Of a DNA stretch of 51,428 nucleotides, positions 17,560 through 26,275 are shown piece after piece. Source of the DNA: Candidatus Avispirillum faecium (GTDB lineage: Bacteria > Bacillota > Clostridia > Oscillospirales > CAG-272); assembly GCA_904396155.1 (NCBI GenBank), contig CAJFOI010000013.1, forward strand, positions 1 to 51,428, read 5' to 3'. Positions within the stretch are counted from its first letter, which is position 1; the number at the start of each line of letters is the position of its first letter. Under the pieces are notes generated by a model. It did not search any database, was not told the origin of the DNA, and saw only the letters and a program-made list of their open reading frames with translations. Made by a program: the position numbers and the translations under genes.

Positions 17560-20163
17560 TTATTCTTGGGAATTTTCGCCTTTGAGCATAAGCTCCATAT
17601 ATTCCTGTTTGGTGATGCGCAACTCCCGGGGCTTTTGTCCGTCCGGTGCGCTCACGTACCCCATCTGTTCCAGCTTGTCTATAATTTTTGCGGCTCTGCC
17701 GTACCCCACAGACAGTCGGCGCTGAAGGAGAGAAGTGGAGACCTTGCCGCTTTCAAAGGCTACTTCCAGCGCAGAGCGGATCAGAGGATCGCCGTCCCCC
17801 GCATCGCCGGCAGATGCAGCAGCGCCGCCCTTCTTGGTGCCGCACAGGGCGGCTTCCTCCTCGATTTGCTTCATGACATCGTCGCTGTATGCGGTGCTTC
17901 CCGCAGCATTGTGTGTTTTGATGTAGGAGACCACTGCATCTACTTCTGTTTCGGAGACGAAAGCGCCCTGTACGCGCATCGGCTTGGATGCTCCTACAGG
18001 ACTGTACAGCATGTCCCCGCGGCCGATCAAGTTTTCTGCACCGCTTCTGTCGATGATGGTTCGGGAGTCTACCTGAGAAGCTACCGTAAAGGCGATCCGA
18101 GAGGGAATATTTGCCTTGATTACACCGGTGATCACGTCTACGGAAGGACGTTGCGTTCCGATGATCAGATGCATACCGGCGGCCCTGGCCTTTGCGGCCA
18201 GGCGGGCGATGGAAGTTTCCACATCGTCCGGCGCGGTGGACATCAGATCTGCCAGCTCGTCGATCACAATGACGATCTGTGGCATGTAGTCATATTCCGG
18301 ATCATTTTTTGTAATTTCGTTGAAAGATGCAATGTCCCGCACGCCTACAGCCTCAATAAGCCCAAACCGGCGTTCCATCTCGTTGACCGCCCATGTCAGT
18401 GCGCCGGCGGCCTTTTTGGGATCGCTTACTACTGGGACCAGCAGGTGGGGCAGCCCGTTGTATATATTGAATTCCACCTTTTTGGGATCGATCAAAATCA
18501 ATTGGACCTCTGTGGGCTTTGCTTTGTACAGCAGGGAAATCAGAAGGCAGTTGATGCATACGGACTTTCCCATTCCAGTTGCGCCGGCGATGAGCAGATG
18601 GGGCATTTTTTTGATGTCCATGATCACCGGTTCCCCCGCCACATTTTCTCCCAGAGAGGTGGCGATTTTGCTGGGATTTTGCTGGAAGAGATCTGTTTCC
18701 AGCAGCGTGCGCAGATATACGGTCTCTGCGGTCTTGTTGGGCACTTCGATGCCCACGGCGGCTTTGCCGGGGATGGGCGCTTCGATGCGCACACCGGTTG
18801 TGGCCAGATTCAAGGCAATATCGTCCACTAAGTTGGCGATAGACCGCACACGGGTGCCTGCTTCCGGCAACAGTTCATAGCGGGTAATCGTAGGTCCCCT
18901 GGAAGCGCCTACAATTTTTGTTTTTACGTTAAAGCTGGCAAGCACATTTACCAGGCGGGCAGCGTTTTCGTGCAGTTCTTCCCGAATATTTTCATTTTTT
19001 TTGTGATCCGCTGCACGGAGCAGGGATAAGGGGGGAAAGTGGTATTCCGGCTGCGGTGCGGGCTCTGGTTTTGCAGGGGCTGCGGTAGCTACGGTATCCC
19101 GTTGGAGCGGCAGCTGAACAGGTTCCTCTCCTTCTGTCCCGTCTCCTGCACCTAAGTAGGCGTCGGCCAACTGGTCCAGCAGGTCGGCACTGTCCGGGTC
19201 TACCTGCGTTGGACCCTCGGCCGCTTTCTCTGCAGGGGACGAGGCAAACATCTCCTCTTCTGCCTGGAGTTCTTCCGACGTTTTTTCCTGGCGCGTTCGC
19301 TTCAGTACTTCTGCAAAAATGGTATCTTCCGGATCTATTTCCGATGCCGCAGCGTCTGCGGGCACAGGCGTATCTTCCGTCTTTTCTTCATCTATATCCA
19401 GGGGAATATCCGGTTCAAATTTTTTTCTTCTTCCGTGAATGATCGGCTTTTCAGGCGTTTGCGGATGTGCGGCGCTGTTCTCTGTTTCAAGGGAAATCTC
19501 ATCCGGATCCCGGAAAGCAGCAGATATACGGGATGCCTGTGTCTCCTGCCGGCGCAGGCGCGCTTCCTTTGCCTTGGTGGAAAAATAGACATACACGTAT
19601 TTGGGTGTGATCCCGGCGGTGAGCAATACGCTGAGGATCAGCATCGCAATGATCAGCACATAGGATCCCACTGTCTGGAAACAAAGGAGAAAAAGCTCTC
19701 CCAAAAGCCCGCCGATGATACCGCCTCCCAGAAGCGTGGCTCCCCGGTGGAACATATCGACCATGTTAAAAGAATTTACGGGGGACATAACCTCCAAGAG
19801 CATAGAGGCAAAAACCACTGCTGCGACGGCAAATCCTATGCGCATACCAAAGACAGAGTCGGTTTTATCTGCCAGCCACGCAATAGCGACAAATGCCAAA
19901 AATGCAGGTACGATAAACGCAGATCCGCCAAGGAGACCAGTGAGCAGCTTGTAAATAAAACCGATTACGATTCCGGGGTCTTCTCCTGCGCCACCGACAA
20001 AGCAGACAATGAGAAAAACTGCGCCTACAAGCATCAGATAGGGCGCAATCTGAGACCAAAGAGAACGAGATTTTTTTGTCTCTTTACCGCGTTCCTGTCT
20101 GGAAGTTGTATGTTGCGTACTGCTTTTTTGAGCAGTTTTTTTCGGCCCTTTTTTTTGTGCCAT
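17560..20163 (-). CDS. ftsK: DNA translocase FtsK/SpoIIIE
   Basis: An 867-residue chromosome-segregation motor. Four N-terminal membrane segments (about 30-190) are followed by a variable acidic/Pro-rich linker (about 215-350), the alpha/beta motor with Walker A GATGMGKS (K533) and IVIVIDELADLM as Walker B, and the C-terminal winged-helix gamma domain (about 800-860, VSTSLLQRRLSVGYGRAAK) that reads polar DNA motifs. At division or sporulation it pumps trapped chromosome across the septum. It is first in the operon; AAAGG precedes the ATG. FtsK and SpoIIIE cannot be separated by sequence alone. Confidence 0.95.
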   Translation of the reverse strand: MAQKKGPKKTAQKSSTQHTTSRQERGKETKKSRSLWSQIAPYLMLVGAVFLIVCFVGGAGEDPGIVIGFIYKLLTGLLGGSAFIVPAFLAFVAIAWLADKTDSVFGMRIGFAVAAVVFASMLLEVMSPVNSFNMVDMFHRGATLLGGGIIGGLLGELFLLCFQTVGSYVLIIAMLILSVLLTAGITPKYVYVYFSTKAKEARLRRQETQASRISAAFRDPDEISLETENSAAHPQTPEKPIIHGRRKKFEPDIPLDIDEEKTEDTPVPADAAASEIDPEDTIFAEVLKRTRQEKTSEELQAEEEMFASSPAEKAAEGPTQVDPDSADLLDQLADAYLGAGDGTEGEEPVQLPLQRDTVATAAPAKPEPAPQPEYHFPPLSLLRAADHKKNENIREELHENAARLVNVLASFNVKTKIVGASRGPTITRYELLPEAGTRVRSIANLVDDIALNLATTGVRIEAPIPGKAAVGIEVPNKTAETVYLRTLLETDLFQQNPSKIATSLGENVAGEPVIMDIKKMPHLLIAGATGMGKSVCINCLLISLLYKAKPTEVQLILIDPKKVEFNIYNGLPHLLVPVVSDPKKAAGALTWAVNEMERRFGLIEAVGVRDIASFNEITKNDPEYDYMPQIVIVIDELADLMSTAPDDVETSIARLAAKARAAGMHLIIGTQRPSVDVITGVIKANIPSRIAFTVASQVDSRTIIDRSGAENLIGRGDMLYSPVGASKPMRVQGAFVSETEVDAVVSYIKTHNAAGSTAYSDDVMKQIEEEAALCGTKKGGAAASAGDAGDGDPLIRSALEVAFESGKVSTSLLQRRLSVGYGRAAKIIDKLEQMGYVSAPDGQKPRELRITKQEYMELMLKGENSQE

Positions 20164-20288
20164 GGAAAACCATGCCTTTCCAAAATTTATATATATTCCG
20201 GGAGGACTTCATAAAGATCCTCCAATAGGAGAATACTATGGATTGAAAACACAGAAAGACGATATGGAGCAACAATCGTCTACTTTAT

Positions 20289-20317
20289 ATAATAGCAGAA
20301 TTTGCCTGTAAATTCAA
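20289..20317 (-). promoter_or_regulatory. Promoter of the ftsK-recG operon
   Basis: Minus strand TTGAAT (20317-20312), 17 bases, TATTAT (20294-20289), about 125 bases before ftsK. A plus-strand TATAAT at 20288-20293 overlaps this -10 and may serve the TauE gene, but its -35 is poor. A GGAGGA...TCCTCC inverted repeat (about 20199-20222) lies in the ftsK leader. Confidence 0.6.
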
Positions 20318-20343
20318 GGGATAATCAAAAAAAGGAAATTATT

Positions 20344-20736
20344 TTGAAAATCAAGATAGAAAAGAAAAGCCTGTCTCGCCTTGCAGTACTTGCGGCGGTA
20401 GGCAGTGCGGCGGGATTCATCAACGGATTTTTGGGTGCCGGCGGCGGGATCCTTTTGTTGTACATGTTTCACAAGCTCAATCCCAATAAAAGCGGAGAAG
20501 GCGCAAGAGATGACTTTGCCGCCGTAGTTGCGGCAGTGCTGCCTTTGTGCATTGTGTCGGCGATCAGTTACAGCAGCCGGGGCAGTTTGGACATGCATCT
20601 GTTTTTGCGGTTTGTTCCCGGTGCCATTGTAGGCGGTGTGTTGGGTGCTTATCTCACCGATAAAATCGATACGGCCATTTTGAAGACGGTTTTCGCGCTG
20701 TTGATCATTGTGGCAGGGTTCAATATGGTTTTTTGA
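20344..20736 (+). CDS. Half-size TauE/SafE (TSUP) membrane protein
   Basis: Read from TTG at 20344, with AAAGGA 9 bases upstream; an upstream TTG (20302) has no site. The 130-residue protein has about four hydrophobic segments and the family start pattern AAGFINGFLGAGGGILLLYM, and later PGAIVGGVLGAYLTDKI. TSUP proteins export sulfite or small organosulfonates and normally have about 250 residues with two such halves. This gene codes for one half, so the protein may act as a homodimer or pair with another half elsewhere. The substrate is unknown. Confidence 0.8.
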   Translation: MKIKIEKKSLSRLAVLAAVGSAAGFINGFLGAGGGILLLYMFHKLNPNKSGEGARDDFAAVVAAVLPLCIVSAISYSSRGSLDMHLFLRFVPGAIVGGVLGAYLTDKIDTAILKTVFALLIIVAGFNMVF

Positions 20737-20756
20737 AAACAGATGGCGCAAATTAC

Positions 20757-20801
20757 AAAATGCTCCGGCAAAGGCGCAGCAAACGTGCCTTTGCCGGAGC
20801 A
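20757..20801 (-). terminator. Terminator of dapA
   Basis: A perfect 15-bp inverted repeat (20761-20775 with 20787-20801, 11-base loop; arm TGCTCCGGCAAAGGC). On the minus strand TTTTGTAATTT follows, fitting dapA. On the plus strand it may also shield the TauE gene, but no T-tract follows there. Confidence 0.85.
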
Positions 20802-20818
20802 TGCATTCCCGGAAAATC

Positions 20819-21703
20819 TTATTTTAACACCCCCTGGTGCTGCAGCTCCTGAATCAGCCGTTTTCGGTTTTCTTCTCCCATGGAGCACAGGGGCAGCCGC
20901 ATTTCGTCGCTGCACAGACCCATGAGATGGAGGGCCGTTTTGACGGGGATCGGATTGACTTCGGAAAAGAGCAGCTGCATGAGAGGGTACAGCTTTTGCT
21001 GCAGTTTTGCCGCATCCTGCATCCGACCGTTTTCACACAGATTACACAGACGGACCATTTCCGCCGGCAGAATATTGGACAGCACCGATACGACGCCGCA
21101 GCCCCCTACTGCATAAATAGGTGCTGTAAGTTCGTCACAGCCGCTGTATATCCCCAACTTTTCTCCGTACGCGGCGGCGATTCTCTCTGTATATCCTACA
21201 TTTGCCGAAGCTTCCTTGACACCACACAGATTGGGGATTGTGCACAGCAGCGCATATGCACGTTCGCTGATGCACAGACCTGTCCTCGCGGGGACGTTAT
21301 ACGCGATCACGGGGATGTGGACGTGCTCTGCAATTGTTTTATAATGGAGATACACGCCGGTATCTGTGGCCTTGTTATAGTAAGGTGTCACTACCAGAAT
21401 CCCGTCGGCGCCTTCTTTTTCTGCATCCGCTGCGTATTTTGCGGCATATTCCGTGGAAGGGGATCCGCAGCCGGCAATGACCGGGATTCTTCCGTCGGTA
21501 CGTCGGATGGTGAATGCGATGACCCGCTTTTTTTCTTCTCCTCCCAGTGTAGGCGCTTCCCCTGTAGTCCCGCAGGGGACGATGGCAGACACCCCGTTGT
21601 CGATTTGATATTCGATCAGGCGCGCCAGGGCGTCAAAATCCACTCCGCCGTCCCGCATGGGTGTGACGATCGCCGTCGCGCAGCCTGTAAAAGGTACTTT
21701 CAT
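20819..21703 (-). CDS. dapA: 4-hydroxy-tetrahydrodipicolinate synthase
   Basis: Read from ATG 21703 (AAAGGCGGG upstream); a longer frame adds 31 residues that do not match the family. The 294-residue class I aldolase condenses pyruvate and aspartate semialdehyde, the first step of the lysine/diaminopimelate branch. Active-site residues are in place: T46/T47 in CGTTGEAP, Y135 in IAYNVPARTG, and the Schiff-base lysine K163 in GVKEAS. No lysine riboswitch is visible in the short leader. dapL and dapF lie nearby in a separate unit. Confidence 0.95.
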   Translation of the reverse strand: MKVPFTGCATAIVTPMRDGGVDFDALARLIEYQIDNGVSAIVPCGTTGEAPTLGGEEKKRVIAFTIRRTDGRIPVIAGCGSPSTEYAAKYAADAEKEGADGILVVTPYYNKATDTGVYLHYKTIAEHVHIPVIAYNVPARTGLCISERAYALLCTIPNLCGVKEASANVGYTERIAAAYGEKLGIYSGCDELTAPIYAVGGCGVVSVLSNILPAEMVRLCNLCENGRMQDAAKLQQKLYPLMQLLFSEVNPIPVKTALHLMGLCSDEMRLPLCSMGEENRKRLIQELQHQGVLK

Positions 21704-21772
21704 ATGTAACCCGCCTTTCCCAATAGATGAACATGAAGTCCGCACAAAAGCATGGATATGTTCCTTGTTTTC

Positions 21773-21801
21773 AGTATATGTGTTAGCCTCCCGCATGATA
21801 A
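21773..21801 (-). promoter_or_regulatory. Promoter of dapA
   Basis: Minus strand TTATCA (21801-21796), 17 bases, TATACT (21778-21773), 70 bases before the dapA ATG. The -35 matches four of six consensus bases. Confidence 0.6.
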
Positions 21802-21805
21802 AAAA

Positions 21806-21834
21806 TTGCCTTTGGGAGAAAACTGTGCTATACT
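21806..21834 (+). promoter_or_regulatory. Promoter of the Nif3-like gene
   Basis: TTGCCT, 17 bases, TATACT with extended TGC before the -10. It begins 5 bases from the divergent dapA promoter, so the two are likely to influence each other. Confidence 0.7.
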
Positions 21835-21870
21835 GAAAAAAATCACCTGCAGAAAAAGGAGGTGCGGATT

Positions 21871-22644
21871 ATGAGAGCAAATGAAATTATGGAAACAGTG
21901 ATCGGCAGGGAATTTATGGAGGGCTGGCACGGGAAAATAGACTGCTGCAAGGCGGGGGATCCGACGACAGAAGTGGAACGGATTGCAGTTTGCTTTGCGC
22001 CGACGCCGGAGGTTCTCCGGCAGGCTGCAGCCTGGGGCGCGCAGCTTTTGATTACCCACGAGCCTACATATTACAACCACTTGGATGAATTTTATTCTTC
22101 ACCTCTGGCAGACCGCAAAAGGGAGCTGGTGGAAAAAACTGGACTTGTGATTTACCGCTATCATGATTCCATGCATTTTCGAGGGGAGGATGCGGTGAGC
22201 CGGTCGTTTTTGCGTCTTATGCATTGGAAGGGAGAATTTGACGGACAGCTGCACTTTGTCTTTGACATGCCCACGACACCTGCACAGATCATGGGGGATA
22301 TTTGCGCCGGTCTGGAGATGCCCTGCCTGCGGCGGATCGGACGTCGGGACGGCACAGTGAAAAAAGTGGGGCTGTTTTTGGGTGCCCGGGATACAGACAC
22401 TTACGCGTCTTTTTTCATCGATGACACGGATCTTGCCGTATGCGGAGAGGCGTGTGAGTGGCAGTTCGGCGAGCCTGTGCGGGAGGCGGCGGAGTTCGGT
22501 ATGCAGAAGACGATGCTGTTGCTGGGACATGTACAAAGTGAAAAATTTGCCATGCGATCCTTTGCAAAGGAAATCGATGGCAAATTTGACGGGACTTTGG
22601 TCCGGTATTTTGAATGCGGGGATTTGTTTTCTTACGATCGGTAG
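21871..22644 (+). CDS. Nif3-like dinuclear metal-centre protein
   Basis: Read from ATG 21871 with AAGGAGG 8 bases upstream. A 257-residue member of the NIF3/YbgI/YqfO group, which forms hexameric rings with a two-metal site per subunit. Metal-ligand segments are visible: LLITHEPTYY (in place of the commoner HHP), YRYHDSMH, and a C-terminal LLLGHVQSEKF. Biochemical function in the family is unresolved; annotation as GTP cyclohydrolase type 2 is weakly supported. It is a single-gene unit, convergent with dapL. Confidence 0.82.
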   Translation: MRANEIMETVIGREFMEGWHGKIDCCKAGDPTTEVERIAVCFAPTPEVLRQAAAWGAQLLITHEPTYYNHLDEFYSSPLADRKRELVEKTGLVIYRYHDSMHFRGEDAVSRSFLRLMHWKGEFDGQLHFVFDMPTTPAQIMGDICAGLEMPCLRRIGRRDGTVKKVGLFLGARDTDTYASFFIDDTDLAVCGEACEWQFGEPVREAAEFGMQKTMLLLGHVQSEKFAMRSFAKEIDGKFDGTLVRYFECGDLFSYDR

Positions 22645-22665
22645 ACAGGACTGTTTTCTGTTTGT

Positions 22666-23859
22666 TCATGCGTGATTTTTGAGCAGTTCTGTCAGACGGC
22701 GGGCCGCTTCTTTTGTGTCTGCGGGGTCTCCGAAGGTGGAAAGGCGAAAATATCCTTCCCCGCAGGTGCCGAACCCTGCGCCGGGCGTTCCCACCACTTG
22801 AATCTTTTGCAGCAGCACGTCAAAGAATTCCCAGCTTGTCATGCCGCCCGGGCAGCGCATCCAGATATACGGCGCATTTTTGCCACCGCAGTACCAGAGA
22901 TTCAGCTTGTCCAGTGCGCCCATGAGCACTTTTGCGTTGCTTTTGTAGATCTGGATGTTCTCCCGGATCTGCTTTTGCCCCTGGGGAGTGAAAACGGCGG
23001 CGCCGCCTTTTTGTATGATGTAGGATACGCCGTTTGTTTTTGTGGTCCGATTGCGCACCCACATGGCGTTCAAGTGCATTCCTTGCCTTACCAGTTCTTT
23101 GGGAATGACCGTGTATCCAAGCCGTGTCCCGGTAAAGCCGGCAGTTTTGGAAAGGGAACAGATTTCAATGGCACAGGTGCGTGCCCCTTCCAGCTCAAAA
23201 ATGCTGTGCGGCAGCGCGGGGTCTTCGATGAACGCTTCGTATGCGGCATCGAAGAGGATGATCGAACCGTGTTTGTTTGCAAAGTCTATCCAAGCCTGCA
23301 GCTTTTCCCGGGAGAAGACGGCGCCGGTAGGATTGTTGGGGGAGCAGATATAGAGAAGATCTGCCTGGATGTTTTCATCCGGCTCCGGCAAAAAACCGTT
23401 TTCTTCTCCGGCGGGCAGATGGACGATGTTCCTGCCGGCGATCACATTGGCATCTACGTATGCCGGATATGCGGGCTCCATGACCAGCGCCGTGCTCTTT
23501 GGGTCAAACAGATCCAAAATATCTCCCAGCTCGTCGCTGGCGCCGCTGGATACAAATATTTCATCCGGAGAAAGGACCACATGTTTTTCTGCGTAATAGC
23601 CGGCGATGGCTTCCCGCAGGAAGGGGGCGCCGCATTCCGGCATGTATCCATGGAAACGCAGTTTGTCTCCCTGATCGTCTACGGCGGCGTGCAGCGCCTG
23701 AATGACTGCACTGCACAGGGGAAGAGATACGTCTCCGATCCCCATGCGATACAGGTGGGTACCGGGATGTGCGTCCAGGTATGCGCCTGTTTTTTGTGCG
23801 ATATTGTAAAAAAGGTAAGAGTCCTTCAGATCGGCGTAATGCCGGTTTACAGTGATCAT
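22666..23859 (-). CDS. dapL: LL-diaminopimelate aminotransferase
   Basis: Read from ATG 23859; the frame is open far upstream but that part is the shadow of dapF. A 397-residue fold-type I PLP enzyme that makes LL-DAP from tetrahydrodipicolinate and glutamate in one step, bypassing the succinyl/acetyl routes. Signatures: LYRMGIGDVSLPLC, GYMPECGAPFLREAI, SPNNPTGAVFS and the PLP lysine K238 in CSLSKTAGFTGTRLGY. The ATG overlaps the dapF stop (ATGA), so both are co-translated. Confidence 0.95.
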   Translation of the reverse strand: MITVNRHYADLKDSYLFYNIAQKTGAYLDAHPGTHLYRMGIGDVSLPLCSAVIQALHAAVDDQGDKLRFHGYMPECGAPFLREAIAGYYAEKHVVLSPDEIFVSSGASDELGDILDLFDPKSTALVMEPAYPAYVDANVIAGRNIVHLPAGEENGFLPEPDENIQADLLYICSPNNPTGAVFSREKLQAWIDFANKHGSIILFDAAYEAFIEDPALPHSIFELEGARTCAIEICSLSKTAGFTGTRLGYTVIPKELVRQGMHLNAMWVRNRTTKTNGVSYIIQKGGAAVFTPQGQKQIRENIQIYKSNAKVLMGALDKLNLWYCGGKNAPYIWMRCPGGMTSWEFFDVLLQKIQVVGTPGAGFGTCGEGYFRLSTFGDPADTKEAARRLTELLKNHA

Positions 23860-24644
23860 ACTGCGGTCTCTCCTTCGTAAATGGTTTCTGCCGGACCGGT
23901 CATGGTCACAGTATTGTCTGGTGCAATCTGAATTTGCAGCACGCCTCCATCCAGATGGACAAAGATAGGCGTATCGTAAGAACAGTAGCCTTTTTGTATC
24001 GCCGCCATGACACTGGCGCATGCGCCGGTGCCGCAGGCCATTGTAACGCCGCTGCCCCGCTCCCATACGCGCATACGGAGTGCATCTTTTGACAACACCT
24101 GTACAAATTCTACATTTACGCCGCCTGGAAAGGCTTCGTGGTGTTCCAGTTTTGGACCCAGCGTGGTCAGCGGCGCTTTTTCTATGTCTTCTACAAATAT
24201 TACAGCATGGGGATTTCCTACAGATACCGGGGTGCAGACGACAGAAATGTCGCAAATGGTGAGCGTGCGTTCCTCTTCTGCTGCCGCTCTTCCCATGTCT
24301 ACGGAGACACTCTGCACTCTGCCGCCGTCTACGGAAAGGTCCAGTGTACGAATGCCGGACAGGGTTTCAATGGTCAGATGCTTCTTGTCCGTATATCCCT
24401 TGTCGTAGACGTATTTGCCCACACAGCGGATCCCGTTGCCGCACATTTTTGCTTCACTGCCGTCTGCGTTGAAAATACGCATTTTGAAATCGGCGACGGA
24501 GGAAGGAGAAATCCAGATCATCCCGTCAGCTCCGGCACCAAAGTGACGATCGGACAGGCGAACGGCCAATTCCGACGGATTTGTGGGTTCTCCGTAAACA
24601 TATAAATAATCATTTCCCAGACCGTGCATTTTGGTAAAGTGCAT
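23856..24644 (-). CDS. dapF: Diaminopimelate epimerase
   Basis: Read from ATG 24644 with AAAGGA upstream; a GTG at 24671 would reach into guaA. A 262-residue PLP-independent racemase converting LL-DAP to meso-DAP for peptidoglycan and lysine. The two catalytic cysteines are C68 (MCGNGIRC) and C204 (MACGTGACAS), and the GLGNDYL start is typical. It forms a pair with dapL, the enzyme that supplies its substrate, and follows guaA by 17 bases. Confidence 0.95.
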   Translation of the reverse strand: MHFTKMHGLGNDYLYVYGEPTNPSELAVRLSDRHFGAGADGMIWISPSSVADFKMRIFNADGSEAKMCGNGIRCVGKYVYDKGYTDKKHLTIETLSGIRTLDLSVDGGRVQSVSVDMGRAAAEEERTLTICDISVVCTPVSVGNPHAVIFVEDIEKAPLTTLGPKLEHHEAFPGGVNVEFVQVLSKDALRMRVWERGSGVTMACGTGACASVMAAIQKGYCSYDTPIFVHLDGGVLQIQIAPDNTVTMTGPAETIYEGETAV

Positions 24645-24661
24645 AGATATCCTTTCTTGCC

Positions 24662-26197
24662 TCACTCCCACTCCACGGTAGCCGGTGGTTTGGAAGTGAT
24701 GTCGTAGACAACTCTTGTGATGTGGGGAATCTCATTGGTAATGCGGCTGCTGGCGCGCTCCAGCACCTCGTAAGGCAGCCGGGTCCACTCGGCAGTCATA
24801 AAATCATCGGTAGTGACGGCCCGCAGCGCCACGGTATAGCCATACGTGCGTGCGTCTCCCATGACGCCCACGCTTTTCAGATCGGTCAGTACGGCGAAAT
24901 ACTGGCTGGTGATATCTTCCAGCCCGGCGCCTGCGATCTCCTCCCGAAAGATCGCATCTGCATCCTGCAAAAGCGTCAGCTTCTCTCGCGTGATTTCTCC
25001 GATGATGCGCACGGCCAGCCCGGGACCGGGGAACGGCTGGCGCCACACCAGTTCCCGCGGCAGTCCCAGCTGCGTTCCGATTTCCCGCACCTCGTCCTTA
25101 AAAAGATTGCGCAGGGGCTCGGTGATTTCATCAAAAGAAATTACATCGGGGAGGCCGCCCACGTTATGATGGCTTTTGATCACAGCGGCGTCGCCCCGTC
25201 CGCTTTCTACCACATCGGGGTAAATGGTACCCTGGGCCAGAACGTGGATCTTTCCAAGTTTTTTCGCTTCTTCTTCAAATACGCGGATGAATTCTTCTCC
25301 GATGATCTTCCGCTTTTTCTCCGGTTCTGTCACCCCGGCCAGTTTTTGGAGAAACCGATCCTGTGCGTTAATTCGGATCAAATGCAGGCCAAACTGGTCC
25401 CGAAACGTCTGCTCTACAAAATCCCCTTCATTTTTACGCAGCAGGCCATGGTCCACAAATACACAGGTGAGATTCTGGCCGATCGCCCGGTGGAGCAGCA
25501 GTGCGGCTACAGAGGAATCCACACCTCCCGACAGGGCCAGGAGAACCTTTTTTCCCGCGAGGGCATCGCGGTACCGGGCGATAGACGCTGCGGCAAAGTC
25601 TTCCATGTTCCATGTGCCGCTGCATCCGCAGATGGAAAAGAGAAAATTGTGCAGCATGGTTTTCCCGTAGGTGGTATGTGTAACTTCCGGGTGAAATTGT
25701 ACGCCGTACAGCTTTCTCTTTGGATCACACAGCGCCGCGCAGGGACAGTTGTCCGTGTTTGCCGTTATCACAAAGTGCGGCGGCGGCGTTTTGATAAAAT
25801 CCGTGTGGCTCATCCAGCAGACGCTTTCTGTGGGTACATTTTCAAACAGGGCATCCCCGAAGGTATAGACAGTGGTTTTGCCGTATTCACTGCTTCCTTC
25901 GGCACTGGAGACCTCCCCGCCGGCCATGTATGCCATAAGTTGCGCCCCGTAGCAGATGCCCAGAACAGGGATACCGATGTTCAAAATGCCCGAGTCAAAG
26001 CGGGGCGCGTCGCTGTCGTACACGCTGTTTGGCCCGCCGGTAAAAACGATGCCCTGGTAGCCGCCTTTTTGGATTTCGTCCAATGTGATTTTGTTGTACG
26101 GACGGATTTCGGCGTAAACATGCAATTCACGGATTCTGCGTGCGATCAGCAAATTGTATTGTCCGCCGAAATCCAGTATAAGAATCTTTTCCTCCAT
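24662..26197 (-). CDS. guaA: GMP synthase (glutamine-hydrolysing)
   Basis: A 511-residue two-domain enzyme, XMP + Gln + ATP to GMP. The class I amidotransferase triad is C82 (LGICYGAQ), H169 and E171 (QFHPEV). The PP-loop of the ATP pyrophosphatase domain is SGGVDSS at 223-229, and the C-terminal dimerisation domain ends TVEWE as usual. It lies between glnN and dapF, all on one strand; the gap to glnN is 78 bases and shows no clear promoter, so it may be read from the glnN promoter. It is a consumer of glutamine. Confidence 0.97.
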   Translation of the reverse strand: MEEKILILDFGGQYNLLIARRIRELHVYAEIRPYNKITLDEIQKGGYQGIVFTGGPNSVYDSDAPRFDSGILNIGIPVLGICYGAQLMAYMAGGEVSSAEGSSEYGKTTVYTFGDALFENVPTESVCWMSHTDFIKTPPPHFVITANTDNCPCAALCDPKRKLYGVQFHPEVTHTTYGKTMLHNFLFSICGCSGTWNMEDFAAASIARYRDALAGKKVLLALSGGVDSSVAALLLHRAIGQNLTCVFVDHGLLRKNEGDFVEQTFRDQFGLHLIRINAQDRFLQKLAGVTEPEKKRKIIGEEFIRVFEEEAKKLGKIHVLAQGTIYPDVVESGRGDAAVIKSHHNVGGLPDVISFDEITEPLRNLFKDEVREIGTQLGLPRELVWRQPFPGPGLAVRIIGEITREKLTLLQDADAIFREEIAGAGLEDITSQYFAVLTDLKSVGVMGDARTYGYTVALRAVTTDDFMTAEWTRLPYEVLERASSRITNEIPHITRVVYDITSKPPATVEWE

Positions 26198-26275
26198 TCC
26201 GGATCCCTCTTTTCATTTTTTTACACGTACAGAGCTTTTGGACCTTCTCTGGCAGGAAGGCATCCGGATGAAACA

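Noticed and set aside
21704-21870. Possible lysine riboswitch ahead of dapA
   Set aside because: The leader is only about 70 bases, far too short for the lysine aptamer, and no matching core was seen.
23860-24255. 132-codon N-terminal extension of the dapL frame
   Set aside because: It overlaps dapF in another frame, and the family match begins exactly at the ATG that overlaps the dapF stop.
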